Positions 48,266 through 59,639 of a DNA stretch of 64,000 bases are shown piece after piece. This DNA is from Nageia nagi (taxonomy: Eukaryota; Pinophyta): positions 208,072,001 through 208,136,000 of the forward strand of contig JBITNC010000001.1 in assembly GCA_050084985.1 (NCBI GenBank), written 5' to 3'. The notes below the pieces were generated by a model. It was not told the DNA's origin, ran no database searches, and saw nothing but the letters and a program-made list of their open reading frames with translations. The translations under genes were made by a program, and so were the position numbers. Every line of letters begins with the position of its first letter. Position 1 is the stretch's first letter.

Positions 48266-49106
48266 TGTAGACACCTAAAAATGTCCCTTTTTAACTAGTA
48301 AATATTTAAATAATCATAACTCTTTAAGACAATATAAAATAGGTTTAAAAAACCATATTATTGGATAGCTCTAATCAAGTACATACAAAATGAGTGGTCA
48401 CATGACCCTTTTTTAGTAAAAATTGGCTATTTGGTGGTCACTTTAATATTGTTATAAAAATTGAAAACCAGTCGCCAACGACCCAAAACAATCGCCAGCA
48501 TTTTAGGATGATCGTTGGCATCTATCTAGCAATCACTGGTGACTCTGTAACAGTCGAACATAAATCAAAAATAATAAAAGAAAGTTGTAATGTCTAATTC
48601 TTCCAATATGATGTGGATAGAGGGGGTCAGTTATGACCTACGGTGGCTTTTCACTCCCCCTTACCAGCCTTGGAAAATCTCACCCAAAATCTATAAATAC
48701 AAGCCAATACAAAGCAAGAGGGACCCATTTTTTTGGAGTAGGGTAATGCTGCCAAAATCTTGTGAGCTCATACCTTTTATTGTTTTATGCTAGTTTCAAT
48801 TTAATACATGTCATACATAGAGGCTTTGATGTTATTATCTTTTGCATGTGTGTAGGATTTACAGGTTGTCCATATCAATGAGAGAAGCAAGCAAATCAAA
48901 AACAATGAAGATCTAATACCCTCATTTTGGCAAATGGCATTTGTAAAAGTCCCTTCCAAGGGAAAATTGTATTTTGAGCTGAAAATCAATATCAATTTAC
49001 CATTACAACATTTCTATCTATTTTACATAATTTGAGGTTTAGTGAAAATCTAAGAATAATTGTATTTCATGTTATTCTACATTCCAGCTCTATTTTCACT
49101 ACAACA
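48266..49106 (+). repeat. 3' LTR of T (841 bp)
   Basis: Same length and ends as the 5' LTR, with TATAAATA at 48692-48699. Differences are denser in the first half (U3, including the CACCAGCGAC-type motifs) than in the second. Confidence 0.95.
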
Positions 49107-49111
49107 ATACT
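49107..49111. repeat. Target site duplication of T, right copy
   Basis: ATACT, identical to 31259-31263. Confidence 0.93.
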
Positions 49112-52100
49112 TGTATTACTATTGCTTATAATTTATTTAGAATCTATAATTGAATTATATTAATTAATAAGCTTTTGTAATTGAATCAATATCAAAATAT
49201 TTACCACTGGGTCAATTGCAAACTTATTTTCAATTATATTAGTATCATGGGACTTGCCACTAGATCAGTTTTAAACATGATTAAAACTAGATAGTCATCA
49301 AAGTACTTTCCATAAAGTTGGTTCTAATCTTATTTTTAACTAAATTAGTGCTAAGTGATATGCACTATGTAATCATGTAGATGTCATTTTGAATTATAAC
49401 ATACTATTGAAATATTTTCAGTGATCCTTAGGATAACCTAAGTAGTTACTATGCTAAAACACTTAACATGTGATTATGTACTATCTTAGTTATTTAACTC
49501 AAATAAATATAAGATAACAAAATAACTAGAAATTAATAATACCCTAAATGAATATAATAGTGAATAATAGATCTAGATTATTAGATCAAGATACTAAGAT
49601 AATAAATGTATGCATTAAAGACATGGGATTCAAGTGAAAGATAAATACCTATGATACCTTACATGGGAGAAAGTAGATTATATGTAGACAAGAACTTGTT
49701 TAAGGTATGTGACCTTGATGTATGAACACTATAAAAAAAAGTAGTAACAATGATAATTAGGTGCTTATATGAATGCAGATACTAAGTTCTGAATGATGGT
49801 GAGGGTGCACATGATAACATAGATGTTAAGCATATAATTGAGTAGTGTTTTCAACCAAGGATAAAAGCATCATAGAAGATTGATAAATCAACCCAAATAT
49901 ATAATTATATAATATATAATAATAGATATGCTCATGATAATAAGATCCCAATATCAATAGATGGCATTTAGAAATACCTAAAATTTGAAGTGGTACTAGC
50001 TATTGAGATTATAATTTTGATAACTTTCCTTGAAATCATAGTTACCCTTATATATGTAAGATATCCTCTAATTCCCTTTAGGAAGGCTAGCATTCATTTT
50101 GAGGTACCTATAATAAGAATGGAAATATTACATGAGAAAAGACCAATAAAAATAACAATAATATGATATAATATCAATACGATATAACACCTAAGTAGGG
50201 CCTCCTTAGGGGGACTAAAATTAGGTGTTAATAGTTGCTCCCCTTTGCAAGTATAAGGAAAGAAAACATCTTGAAATAAAATTATGCTTGCAAAGGAAGT
50301 AAAAAGGAAAGAGAAGTAAAATTTGATACTTCCTTGGTTAAGTTGTACAATTATTCAATCATCAAGGATTGATGATATATGTTTCCCCCTCTTTACCTTG
50401 ATTATGAAGTGGAATGAATATCCATGAATTGATAATAACCAAGAGAGATGAATGATCTAAAAAAGGAGAGACAAAAACTACCATCTTTTAAATATTTGAT
50501 GATAAAATCTAAAGGATATAGCAATGATAATAAGAGAAATAATCATCATAAGTATATGGTATCCTCATAGTAATACTCAATTCCCTATTCAGAGGTAAAA
50601 ATCATCATAGTAGAACCAAAATTCCCATTCATGTACTCATATGAAAAAGTTTATCACAAATGATATAGCAATGAATAACAAGGATGAAGTAAACATAATG
50701 TGCACACATAGTCATGAAAGTAACAAATACCATACTCATAATGTAACTCATTCATGGATACACATGGTAATGAAAGCAAACAATGTTCCATTTGTGGATT
50801 TTGATCAATTTTGAATTTCCAACCCAAATGGTTTTCATATTCTAAAACATGGGATTTTGCTAATGACTTCCTAGTAAAGACATACAATATGAAAAATGCC
50901 CAACAAATGGGGTTATCATATTTTAAAATATAATGTTCATAAAGTAATAATAGTGATGGTTATTTAATACCCATCAAACAAGGACATATGTGTAGGTCAA
51001 AATTTATTCTAGTATGGACTAAGATGCATAAACAAGTTAGTTTTACATGTAAACTTCAAAATCATAGCTATGATCTTCTTAATTAGAATTGGATAGAAAT
51101 CATGATAAAGGTATTGTTAAATCTATAAAGAATCAGTTGAAACTTTGCAAGAATGTAAACAAAATCTAAGTGTATCTAATGTGGGTAGGGGGATCTCTAA
51201 TTTATTCCCCTTAAGGAACCTAAATGAACATGGAGTGAGTCTCCCCACTCCAAATAGCAAGTGAGGCCCCTAGTTCACAAATAAATGAAGAAAATAAAAA
51301 TAGCTATGCCTATTTATGCAAATGGTTATGCATATATGATCTTTAAGCAATTTGCAATATATATATAAATAATTTGGATGGATCTTTACATGTTTAGATA
51401 GTAAATTATGAGATCTAATGAATAAAACCTTTAAAAACCATAAATGTTATAAAATGAAAAGATATTTAAATATCCTTGGATCAATGATATCCAAGGGTAC
51501 CCATAAGATAAAATATATGCCTACAACATGTCTTAATGCTAGTATGAGTTCAAGTCAAAGTTTCTATGATGGAAATGCAAATTATGATGATTTAGCCTAT
51601 CAATAATACTGTATGCACATAATAATTATGTGAGGATACAATACTTGATATATCCAAGCATTTCCATGGTGAAATATCTTAAAAACTTGCAAAAAGCTTA
51701 AATATACAAATATATTTGAAATATGAAATGAGTTTGGTCACAATAATATTACCATAAGTATGGTAGCTACATGAATATCCTCAGCTTGTAATGGTGAGAG
51801 ATCCTCCAAAAGTATGTAAACCTTGAGAAATCCTTCAAAACATAGCTTCAAACCTTGTTATATGTGAACAAAAATCATAAGTTAGCATTAAAAAATGAAT
51901 TAGGAGAGTAATGATCCAAGAGTGGTATTTCTAATTTTACATTGAGTTATATACCTCCATGGATAACTTAAGTAAAAATGGTTAAACACCCACTTTAACA
52001 CCTTTTTTTAGTTTAAATCACTTTAGCTCCTTTTTGAATATTTGAATAGTTGATTTTGCATAGTTTAACATTAGGAATGAATCAAATAATAGATTAAATA

Positions 52101-52155
52101 ATTTCAATGAAATATAATTCATCTACTCAAAAAGTGTTATTTTTTGGTGTCTACA
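49112..52155 (-). other. Non-coding stretch containing the 3' LTR of element D
   Basis: No gene is seen; the small open frames at 50654 and 51418 have no domain. The right edge is firm: on the minus strand, CAGGGGCAAAA is followed by TGTAGACACC at 52155, the same junction as in T. The left LTR edge was not found, so the LTR is somewhere between about 50.2 and 52.155 kb. A weaker junction-like sequence (GGGGAGCAACTATTAACACC, minus) lies near 50212-50232. Confidence 0.6.
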
Positions 52156-52219
52156 TTTTGCCCCTGTTGGAATAGATATTTTGCACAAAAGACTTAGTTC
52201 AACAACTATAGATAGCTAG

Positions 52220-52425
52220 ACATTAGTTGAATATCATTTTGAACATTTGAACTTAGAATATTTAAAATTTAAAATTTGAATATTTGAAATTTTTAAATTT
52301 GAATATTTGAAATTTTAAATGAATTTGAACATTTAAACAAATTTGAACATTTGAACTTTTGAACAAATATAAAACTTTTAACTTTGAAACTAATATGAAC
52401 TTTTGAACAAGTATGTAAATCAATA
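52220..52425. repeat. Short TTTGAA-type simple repeat
   Basis: Many copies of TTTGAAyATTTGAAC and AATATTTGAAATTT. The minus-strand open frame here (52262-52492) is an artefact of this repeat (Phe, Lys, Asn). Confidence 0.88.
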
Positions 52426-52434
52426 CAATTATGG

Positions 52435-52785
52435 TGGAAAAAAGCATGAAATCTAGAATAAATATAAATAGAAATTCTAATGTAATATTCATTAAATTTT
52501 AATCTTAAAAAATGTGTTCTTGTTGGAGAAAAGCATAAAATTCAAAATAAATATGAATAAAAATTTGAATGTAATATTCATCAAATTCAAATCCTAAACA
52601 ATGTGGCTTAGAGATTAAAAAAATTGAAAAATTTATAACCAATATGACTAGAAATTTGAATTTAGTATTCATCAAATTCAAATCTTAAACAATGTGTTTT
52701 TGATAAATTCAAAATGAATATATATAACAATTTGAATGTACCTTCGATAATTCAAACCCTAACTAATGTGTTTGTGGAAGTAGGA
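52435..52785. repeat. About 90-bp tandem repeat, four units
   Basis: Units end at AATGTGTTCT (52511), CAATGTGGCT (52599), AATGTGTTTT (52691) and AATGTGTTTG (52765). Each contains AAATTTGAATGTAATATTCA then CAAATTCAAATC-like sequence. The last unit is shorter (about 74 bp). Confidence 0.88.
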
Positions 52786-55079
52786 TTTTGAACTACTTAT
52801 ATATGGAAAGCATTCATGATGGAGTAAGCATGTAGACTTACTAATAAGCATGTAATCTTTTTAAAAAACCTAAAAATTTAAATAATTTGAACTTTTTTGT
52901 ATTTGAAAAAATTTGAAATCAAGTAGCTTTGAACAATCATTGAACAATTTGAAAATTTTAAAAATTTGAACAAATTTGCATTTTGAAATAAAAATTTTAT
53001 TTTTCTTGCACTTTAAAAAAAAGAATTCAAAATTTTGAACAATTTAGGTGGTTCCCCCCTCAAATGATATTGTAGTGATCATAACAATCACTACAAAATT
53101 GATAAAAAAAAGTGAAGATTGTGTGTGACTTTGTGAAAATTTTTGTATATTTTTTATTTTTATCTCTCTTTTTTTCTTTTTATTGCTCTAATTTAATATT
53201 TTGAGAAAATACAGGGTTTGAAAAATATAGGTGAATGATTTTGAATTATTTTTTGGCCCATGAATAAACCAAAAAATTCAAATTTGACCTTAAAATGGTA
53301 AAAAAAATGGTAAATAAGTGATAAAAAGTTACCATTTTTAACTCATTTTCACATTTGAAAGTTGGAAATTTAGTGGAGAGAGAAATCAAGAGATGATGGA
53401 GGTGAATGATGCACCTAGAATTCCCATTATCATTGAACAACCACACCCTAAATGCCAGGTACACTTGCTAACATGAATCTCCATTTTTTAAGAATTGTTA
53501 GATTTTTTATATTTTTTAATGAAAAATAGTATAAATTTGAAATTTAATAATTTTAGCTTTAATTTATCTCAATCCAATTAGATAAAAACATAAATTGAAG
53601 AATTAGAACATAGTCAAACATCTTCTAGACTACTTTTGCCCCAATCGATCTAAATTTATAGAAATTTAATTTTAGCAAAAAAGGAAAAAAAATAGGGTTT
53701 CATATCATTTTTTGTTTGTTATTTTCAAATGGAGGGTTATATCAAAAAACCATTTGATACCCATCTAATTTTTTACCCCCATTACATTTTCATTGTGCTA
53801 GAATTTTAAAAAACTATGTGATTTAGTTAAAAATATAATTTTGCTCAAAATAAATATGTAAAAGGGTTTGTAATTTTTAATTTTATTAATTACTTTCAAA
53901 CTGAGTGCAAAATAAAAAAATATATGAGGATTCACTTCATTATTTGCACCCAATTAGGTTCTCATGAACTTTATTTTATCAAAAATAAAGAAAAATTATG
54001 AATTTTAAACATTTTTTGAGCTCCTAGGCCTTAAGTGTAGTGTAACTCATGCCTTAGGGCTAGGCACATTATGCCTAGAGCTTAGCAGCTAAAGGCTAGG
54101 GGCCAAGCACACTACACATAGGTCTAGGTGCATTGTACCTCAGCTTTAGATCAAATTCAGGCTTATTTTGCACACTTTTTGAAATTTTTGCTCTTTGGTT
54201 TGCATCTTAAGTATGATTTAGCAATTGTTGCTTAAATTTGATCCTATGCAAATGGGAGCTTGCACCATTTTGCATGATTTTATCTTTTTACAAGGATTTA
54301 TCCAAATTTTGTAACAAGTGAAGTGTTTCTTAACTTTTTTGAAAAACATCAATTTAAATGTTTAAACTACATAAATTCTTCTAATGGGTTGCATAGGACA
54401 TTGAAAGTTGATATGATACAAAAATTCATGGTTCTTGCTAATTTGTTAGTTAGTTGTGCAAAATTTTGTAATTGCTCTTAGTTAGATGTAGTCTTGCATT
54501 CTTAACAAAAAAGAATACTCTAAATGCAAATATAATTTTTTTTTTACTTTTCTTGTTGTTTAAATAGCATAATGTTATTAATGTTAATTGATCTTCCAAG
54601 TATAAGCATGGTTTCTCTGATGCAAAAATTAGTAGTCATGCTTTTAAATTCCAAAGTGTAACACAATACATGTTGAGATAAATTTCAATTTTTTTACCTT
54701 GCATGCAAATGTATTAATATAAATTAATCTATTAATGATATCATGGTGCTAGGTGTAGGCTACTCCAATTTGAATTATGATACACCTTATTTGCATGGAT
54801 AATTTTATAGTTTGGAGTGCTTAGTGAACAAGAAAATAATGAATATTTATAGGCAAATTGCATGTTAAAATACAATGGTTACAATAGAAGCTATAACAAA
54901 AAGAAGGCAAAGACAAATTTTTAACATTTATGAATGCAATTTTGTACTTTTGGTAGATATACTAGTTTGAACATATGATAATATGAATGACATGGTTTGC
55001 TTTCTTGTCATACAACCTAATGAAATAATATACATGTGGTATCAATTTTAGTAGGAGATGTTATCTATAGAGTGGATGT
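52786..55079. other. AT-rich spacer of D without a recognised gene
   Basis: Contains an island of less AT-rich short repeats at 54014-54150, including an inverted repeat CTAGGCA (54060-54066) and TGCCTAG (54072-54078). It may be the upstream region of the following plus-strand PMD ORF. Nothing else seen. Confidence 0.5.
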
Positions 55080-56530
55080 GGCTACATAGTGTGTATTTAA
55101 GGTCTATGAGTATGGTCCACAAGATTGTGACCAACTCAAGCTATATGATAGCTTTATGTGAGAGGTAGTACTCGACCACCAATAAATTCTACTTTTTGAA
55201 TAGGGAGTGCATAGTTACCCAAGAGTATATCTAGTGGATTTTATGAATACTTATTAAGGATTCTCCTATCATCAAACTATCAGGTGAGGTTGGTAGAGAG
55301 GCAATGATGATCAAGATAGTTGGGATATGCTATCATTTTCTCAATTAGGGTGGAGCCAATTTCAAATTTTAGCATACATATAGATATGGACTCATAGATT
55401 GACTAACATGATTTGGTATGATCATGGTCATATTTTTTATATTTCTAGATGCTTCTAGGTGTATGTTCCCTTGGAATCTTTTCCAACTTCTACAGAAGAT
55501 GTAGGACGATGGTAGAGTGTTTACATGGGGACCAACATTTTTGGGTTAGTTATATCATGAGCTTTGGAAGATGGAGGTAGGCACCTATACAAGCATAGGA
55601 TTCTCCTTATTCCAATAGGTATGAGTATGGGAGCACATAGCCATGGTTCAACAAATGGGCTTGCCTTTTGATATACATGTAAAGGATGTATTATTCTTTG
55701 AAAAGCCTCATAGTGAGGTACCTTATATGATGTGCTAAGTATACCACCATGATCCTAGGAGTGGATGACTCAAAGGATAATAGCTTGCACAAATTAGAGA
55801 GATATTCTAGAGAATAGAGCCAAGGGATATGATTTAGAGACCCTATAGAGGAGGTCTAGCTTATTTCAAATGAGCTAGATGGGTTAGGAGTTTCCAGGGT
55901 GAGATTGAGTACTTTAATTATCATTGAGTACTTGGTAGTTTATAAAGATATAAGATGTGACTCTTGATCCTAGTGTTTATATTGATTTAATGGTACATAC
56001 AAGAATCCCTATATGTAGTACTAAGAGGCGTATAAGAAGGTAGATAGTGATGAGGAGGTTGTTGATGATCAAGATGATGTAGGAATTACAAAGGCCTATA
56101 AGATATGGTGGTTAGATTAACATATAAAGATGTTCAATAAGGAATCAAATAATGAGGGAGAGCCCTTATATAAGAGAGTGAGAAGTATATAGAGGTCCCC
56201 CTAGAGATAAGAGGGAGGGCCACAAAAGGTCCCCCTAATAGAGGATACTAATCCTAGTCTAACAATGGTAAAGGAGAGGATAAATGAGCTAGAGCATTAG
56301 CTTATCAAGGGATAGTATAGCCTAAACAAAAGTAGGATACATAAGGAGAGTATATTAATGGAGGTTGAGCTCCATTCGAGGGTTTAGGATATAGAGCAAC
56401 AAGAGTAGGAGCTCTGCTAGAGACTAAAGGCTAGGGATCAAAAAAGGAGCTTTGATAGAGACTTAAGTAAATGAGTAGAGAGAGGTAGCACTCATGCAAG
56501 AGGGTTAGACAGGATGTACTAATCCTATTC
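55080..56530 (+). pseudogene. PMD gene antisense to element D
   Basis: The PMD core is at about 55151-55310: ALCER, then TTNKFYFLNRECIVTQEYI, and IKLSGEVGREAMMIKIVGIC, with TAG or TGA at usual Trp, Gln or Arg positions. Further on, a coherent acidic stretch (KKVDSDEEVVDDQDDVGI, AYKIWW) is in another frame near 56035-56115. It is followed by a coiled coil (MVKERINELEH, SLNKSRIHKESILMEVEL, about 56265-56420). This matches the plan PMD, acidic linker, coiled coil seen in unit 2. At least two frame changes and many TAG stops show that it is decayed. Being on plus, it is antisense to D, as the PMD genes of T and units 2 and 3 are to theirs. Confidence 0.68.
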
Positions 56531-57959
56531 AAAGAAAACATAGCTGAAATAGGTCATGGCCTATCTCAGTCAATGTTTAGAGAGTCTAAGTAGTCATATC
56601 ATGATATATGATATGGAGTTCAATAAGAGGTTGATTTTATTGCTAGAGGTCCCCTTGAGCAAATTAACATATAGATAGATACAAGATATAAGGGATACAT
56701 GGTGCATATAGGAGTATGCATGTGGTGACTTCATTGAATCTAATATCCCATACACATGATATGGTTATACACACATGAGGGAGAACTACAGATACATCCT
56801 AGTCTATCATGACTCATCATGAAAGATCTCCATCTTCTTACAAATAAATATGAGGGTGAATGATGACTACTAAATATACCTTTGTTCTTGGTTTATACTA
56901 CCTAGGCTATACATGGCATATAAGATGGGTGCATATTGCTAGGCAATATTTTTAATTCCAAAAAACTCATGATTACTTATGTACTTTTTGATAGATTATC
57001 CTATAGTTATATGTATATTATGGTTTGATTATACAAGTTATTTCATAATTATGTTGAATATTTTATACTAATTTTATTATCATGATGGTTATGGAATGTA
57101 ATTTATTTAATTTAAATGCATGTCTTTTATCATTATGCACTTTAATATCATTATGCTTGATGTATTTTGAATTTGCTTTATATAGATGAATTTTGATGTT
57201 TCAAAATAAAATCAAAACATGATGATAAGATGTAGGAATTTTAGGATTTAATCCCATTTTAATGTTCTAAATGAGACTTTATTCCTTTTATTTTGTAAAA
57301 TAATACAATAAAATCCATTCAACACTCATGGTGAGAAACAATGAGAACATGAACAATTTACAACTATGAAACACCATAAGTAGACATAACAATCAATGCT
57401 AATAGGTTTGAAATATATTTCTATATGAATGTATAAGATGAGATCCAGCTCCATATATAATAAGAAGGACCTATCATGTCAAGGTTTCATGATCTTTATG
57501 AATGGTTAATAAAATGTAATCCAAAATGAAGCAAGCACATTGAAGTGAAGACAATCCAAGCGATTGATGTTAGAAATGAGTGGCTAGTAGTTCTCATATT
57601 CCCAAAAAAGGTAGGAAACATTAAAAGTAAGAAACCATCCTAAATATCAAGATCAAGCTTGATGAAATAAAATATTGATAGATAAAAAGAGACCCCCATA
57701 GCTACTTAATACTCTACATAAGGATCCTTATTATATGGGCACATAAACATAAAAATCAAATTCAAATGATATTAACATTCACTATGGAATGATGGATTAA
57801 CAAGGTGAAACTAAGACATTTATGGAATTACATGATGATTAAGACATATAGTTTTTATCATTTTTAGGAAAACAAGTGCAAGAAACTCACAAGAAATATA
57901 AAAAAATAAGTGAGGAACTAAGTCCCCCAATCAAGAAAATAGAGAATCAAAAGTAAGAT
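56531..57959. other. Spacer of D where RT, RNase H and integrase would be expected
   Basis: No pol motif (YVDD, HHCC, DDE) was found on either strand. It is AT-rich and without a gene. Confidence 0.6.
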
Positions 57960-58089
57960 ACAAGAACGAAATGATAGATACACCAACCTTATTTTATTTG
58001 AATAGATAAGAAGGGAGAGAACACTAAGACATCAATAAAGAGGGTGCTTCACATAGAAATTCCTCATGAGGGAAGGCAAGTTCCTCATA

Positions 58090-58530
58090 GTTTTCTTTAT
58101 CCTCTATCTCATGGATCTTGGTTGTGATTGTTATAGTTTGAGGACCTTTAAAATCAAGGCCTCATTTATCTTTTTCTCCCTAAGTGTGTAATTGTATGAC
58201 ATTCATCATACCTTGATCATATCATCTAAGCAAAAGTCCTACCATTTACACTTGGAAAAATAGTGTCAAGTAAAAGAAGGGCTAGATAAATAATCAATTT
58301 TATCTAAAAATGCTTTCTTAGATGAGATCTTAAGGTTTTAGTAGGCTAGTAAATTAGGACCAATGCATATAAAATAAGTTTGGTTATCTGATGGATTGAG
58401 TGTTACTAAAGTACTAATGGCAAAAGGAGACTCAAATAGATGACCTACATCATGTAGATATAAGATATTAAACATAATACCATCAATGTAATATTGATTA
58501 ATGCTCACATTTTTAAATTGAACATCCACT
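58090..58530 (-). pseudogene. D protease C-terminal region and G-patch domain
   Basis: 58338-58529 is open on minus (MDVQFKNVSINQYYIDG, FNILYLHDVGHLFESPF). It is followed in frame by HYFSKCKW.DFCLDDMIKV and KDK.GLDFKGPQ at 58110-58290, a degraded G-patch: the glycines of the GLG motifs have become Asp or been lost. The order protease, linker, G-patch equals that of T. Confidence 0.68.
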
Positions 58531-58859
58531 TGAGAGATATGATCATGATCATATATGAATGTATCTTTTATTTTTTGGTAATAACTTGAAGATCTTATTT
58601 AACCTCATTTATCTCCTTGATTTGAATAATCAAACTTTAGTTTACTTGTAGAAAATTTTGTTTATTTACTTTTTTGGTCTAGGTATTCTACTCATGCCTT
58701 CCAAGATATTTCTTCTTGAAGCATAGGGGAAGGAATCACAATCTTATCTTGATTAGGATCCTCATAGAAGATTATTAGATAATTATGTTTAAGTACATAT
58801 ATGGGTATTTATTCATTTTTTATTAGGACTATGTTTTTAATTGATTCATTTTTTTATTT

Positions 58860-59400
58860 CTTGAGATTCCTCATTAATAGTGGTACCAAGAGACAATGAA
58901 TCTTGGATTATGTAGATGATATTAAGAAATATATGGGTGGAAGGAGGGATATGATCATTAGTTAATTTGACAAGGTTACAATGTTTAAAATATTCCTCAT
59001 TCATCTATATGCAATAGACAACTCCCTCCTTAAGATATTTTATACAGCCATGTCATATCAAAGGAATGCACTCAATTTCTCTTATCCAAGGCCTCCTTAT
59101 TAGGAATTTATACTTTTATTCTCCCTCTATGACTTGAAAGAAAGAATTAATAGTCTTGAAACCCACCAAGATAGGTAAGATAATACTACCTAATGTATTG
59201 CACAACTGATTGTTCAATGCTCATAGAATAAGTGTGAGGGCCTTAATATGTGGCATAGGTAAATTAAGCTTTGTCAATACTACTTAAAAAATCACACTAA
59301 TGGTTGATCCACCATATACAAGAACCCTTTTAAAATATTTTCCATCAACTTGGGATATTATATGCAAGGGAAGATCTTTATATTTTTTATTTACCACATT
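58860..59400 (-). pseudogene. D aspartic protease
   Basis: Minus strand: SQVDGKYFKRVLVYGGSTIS, where the catalytic Asp of DGGST is Tyr; then VLTKLNLPMPHIKALTL, TLGSIILPILVGFKTINSFF, and RRPWIREIECIPLI.HGCIKY. This is the same arrangement as T's protease (VDGRYLK..., LGCPWIREMQCVPSTYH). Stops are TAA, TAG and TGA. The same Asp-to-Tyr change is found in element B. Confidence 0.8.
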
Positions 59401-59639
59401 ATCAATCTTATGTTGAAATAAAGGAATGAATGGCTCAAAATTCACTTACATACTCCCAATAAATTTGATAAAAGTATTTGTATTAGAGGCATGCAACTCT
59501 ATAGTCTTAAAATTTTTATCCAAATCCTTTTTATATTAATGCAAAGTTTTTATTAAAACTCATAGAGAGAGCTTAATGGGTGTAAGTCTCAATTGCTTCT
59601 CCGAGTTGCTTTTTAACTTCTCCATGGTGCCCCATTATA

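Larger units (their letters stand above)
31264..49106 (+). mobile_element. Complete Tat-type Ty3/gypsy element T (17,843 bp)
   Basis: Both LTRs are 841 bp, start TGTAGACACC and end CAACA, with a PBS, a PPT and a 5-bp target duplication. Gene order on plus: gag, protease, G-patch, RT, RNase H, second (archaeal-type) RNase H, integrase, extra sense ORF. On minus, between that ORF and the 3' LTR, is a PMD gene. The double RNase H marks the Tat lineage (Ogre/Retand relatives). The LTRs differ at about 40 positions by eye (near 5%), so the insertion is old enough to explain the scattered stops. It sits in unit 4. Confidence 0.95.

Noticed and set aside
50205-50235. Second possible PPT/LTR junction on minus (GGGGAGCAACTATTAACACC)
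   Set aside because: The LTR would start TA, not TG, and no matching LTR end was found. Kept only as a note.
52262-52492. 76-codon minus frame rich in Phe, Lys, Asn
   Set aside because: Product of the TTTGAA simple repeat.
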